Shown here: piece after piece, positions 14,660 to 14,762 of the stretch
Position numbering within the stretch: the first letter of the stretch is position 1
Layout: every line of letters starts with the position of its first letter
Source of the DNA: Allocoprobacillus merdigallinarum
GTDB taxonomy: Bacteria > Bacillota_I > Bacilli_A > Erysipelotrichales > Coprobacillaceae
Assembly: GCA_019117525.1 (NCBI GenBank)
Contig: DWZO01000018.1
Coordinates: 1-14,762 of the forward strand
Length of the DNA: 14,762 bases
Direction of reading: 5' to 3'
Program-made: the position numbers and the translations under genes
Notes under the pieces: generated by a model
The model's input: the letters and a program-made list of their open reading frames with translations, nothing else
What the model was told of the DNA's origin: nothing
The model's database searches: none

Positions 14660-14697
14660 GAGGGTTATATTGCAAATATACCCTCTCTCTTTTTTTA
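14660..14697 (+). terminator. Intrinsic terminator at the right end
   Basis: GAGGG-T-TATATT (14660-14671) pairs with AATATA-CCCTC (14675-14685), eleven pairs with one bulged T and a 3-base loop. TCTCT and a run of seven T residues follow. It acts on the + strand. No + strand gene ends nearby, so it either terminates a leader RNA or insulates a downstream unit. Confidence 0.7.
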
Positions 14698-14762
14698 TTA
14701 TTTTTCAAAGAAAAGTATTGACATTGCAACGATAGTGTGCGGCCTATTATCAATTTTTTATT

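Larger units (their letters stand above)
14344..14762. other. Right-end non-coding region
   Basis: No ordinary protein gene is visible in these 419 bases. The left part (to about 14495) is the promoter and leader of the ROK-PHP operon. From about 14595 the + strand carries a Met-rich mini-ORF, overlapping hairpins, a terminator (14660-14697) and a TTGACA hexamer (14718-14723) listed separately. No tRNA-like cloverleaf was found. Confidence 0.5.

Noticed and set aside
14718..14751. Standard promoter TTGACA plus TATTAT at the right end
   Set aside because: The spacing is 21 bases, too long for a normal promoter; the TTGACA is kept only as a motif.

Overview
The window is AT-rich (roughly 30% GC by eye) and looks like the chromosome of a low-GC, single-membrane Bacillota. 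The support is the strong AGGAGG-type ribosome binding sites, U-tailed intrinsic terminators, a lipobox lipoprotein, the recG-plsX-rnc gene order, and a cre-like operator. A gut Erysipelotrichia/Coprobacillaceae-type host fits the protein flavour, but that is inference and not shown by any marker here.

Layout. Positions 1-1850 hold an apparently intact IS1634-type transposase on the + strand, with terminator hairpins on both sides. From about 2030 to 9000 nearly everything is on the minus strand and reads right to left. One run is recG, plsX, rnc, a small LysM protein, then an FMN-binding lipoprotein, ending at a strong terminator near 4490. A second run is pncB (NAD salvage) then tyrA (tyrosine synthesis), ending at a terminator near 2045. 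At 9059-10883 an AEC-type transporter (minus) and a Cof-type HAD phosphatase (plus) diverge from a shared 130-base promoter region. The HAD gene converges on a two-domain class II PPK2 gene (minus) across a perfect 15-bp bidirectional terminator. The PPK2 promoter carries a near-consensus CcpA cre site. From 12510 to 14343 (or 14418) a PHP-family phosphoesterase overlaps an upstream ROK-family regulator, forming a two-gene minus-strand operon.

The last 420 bases have no ordinary gene. They hold the ROK promoter region, then a + strand segment with a Met-rich 11-codon mini-ORF, two mutually exclusive hairpins built on a TGACATT-type motif, an intrinsic terminator and a TTGACA hexamer. This could be an attenuator leader or the edge of another mobile element; the window stops before its target.

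How the genes work together. The long minus-strand block is mostly housekeeping: DNA repair, phospholipid initiation, RNA processing and NAD/tyrosine metabolism. The accessory interest lies in the insulated IS with a sharp internal codon-usage switch, the lone flavinylated lipoprotein, the small cytosolic LysM protein where smc often sits, the catabolite-linked PPK2, and the right-end leader. Three annotation-relevant starts were moved downstream to ATGs with proper ribosome binding sites (LysM, PPK2, AEC transporter). I see no tRNA, rRNA or CRISPR array. No clearly new multi-gene system is visible.
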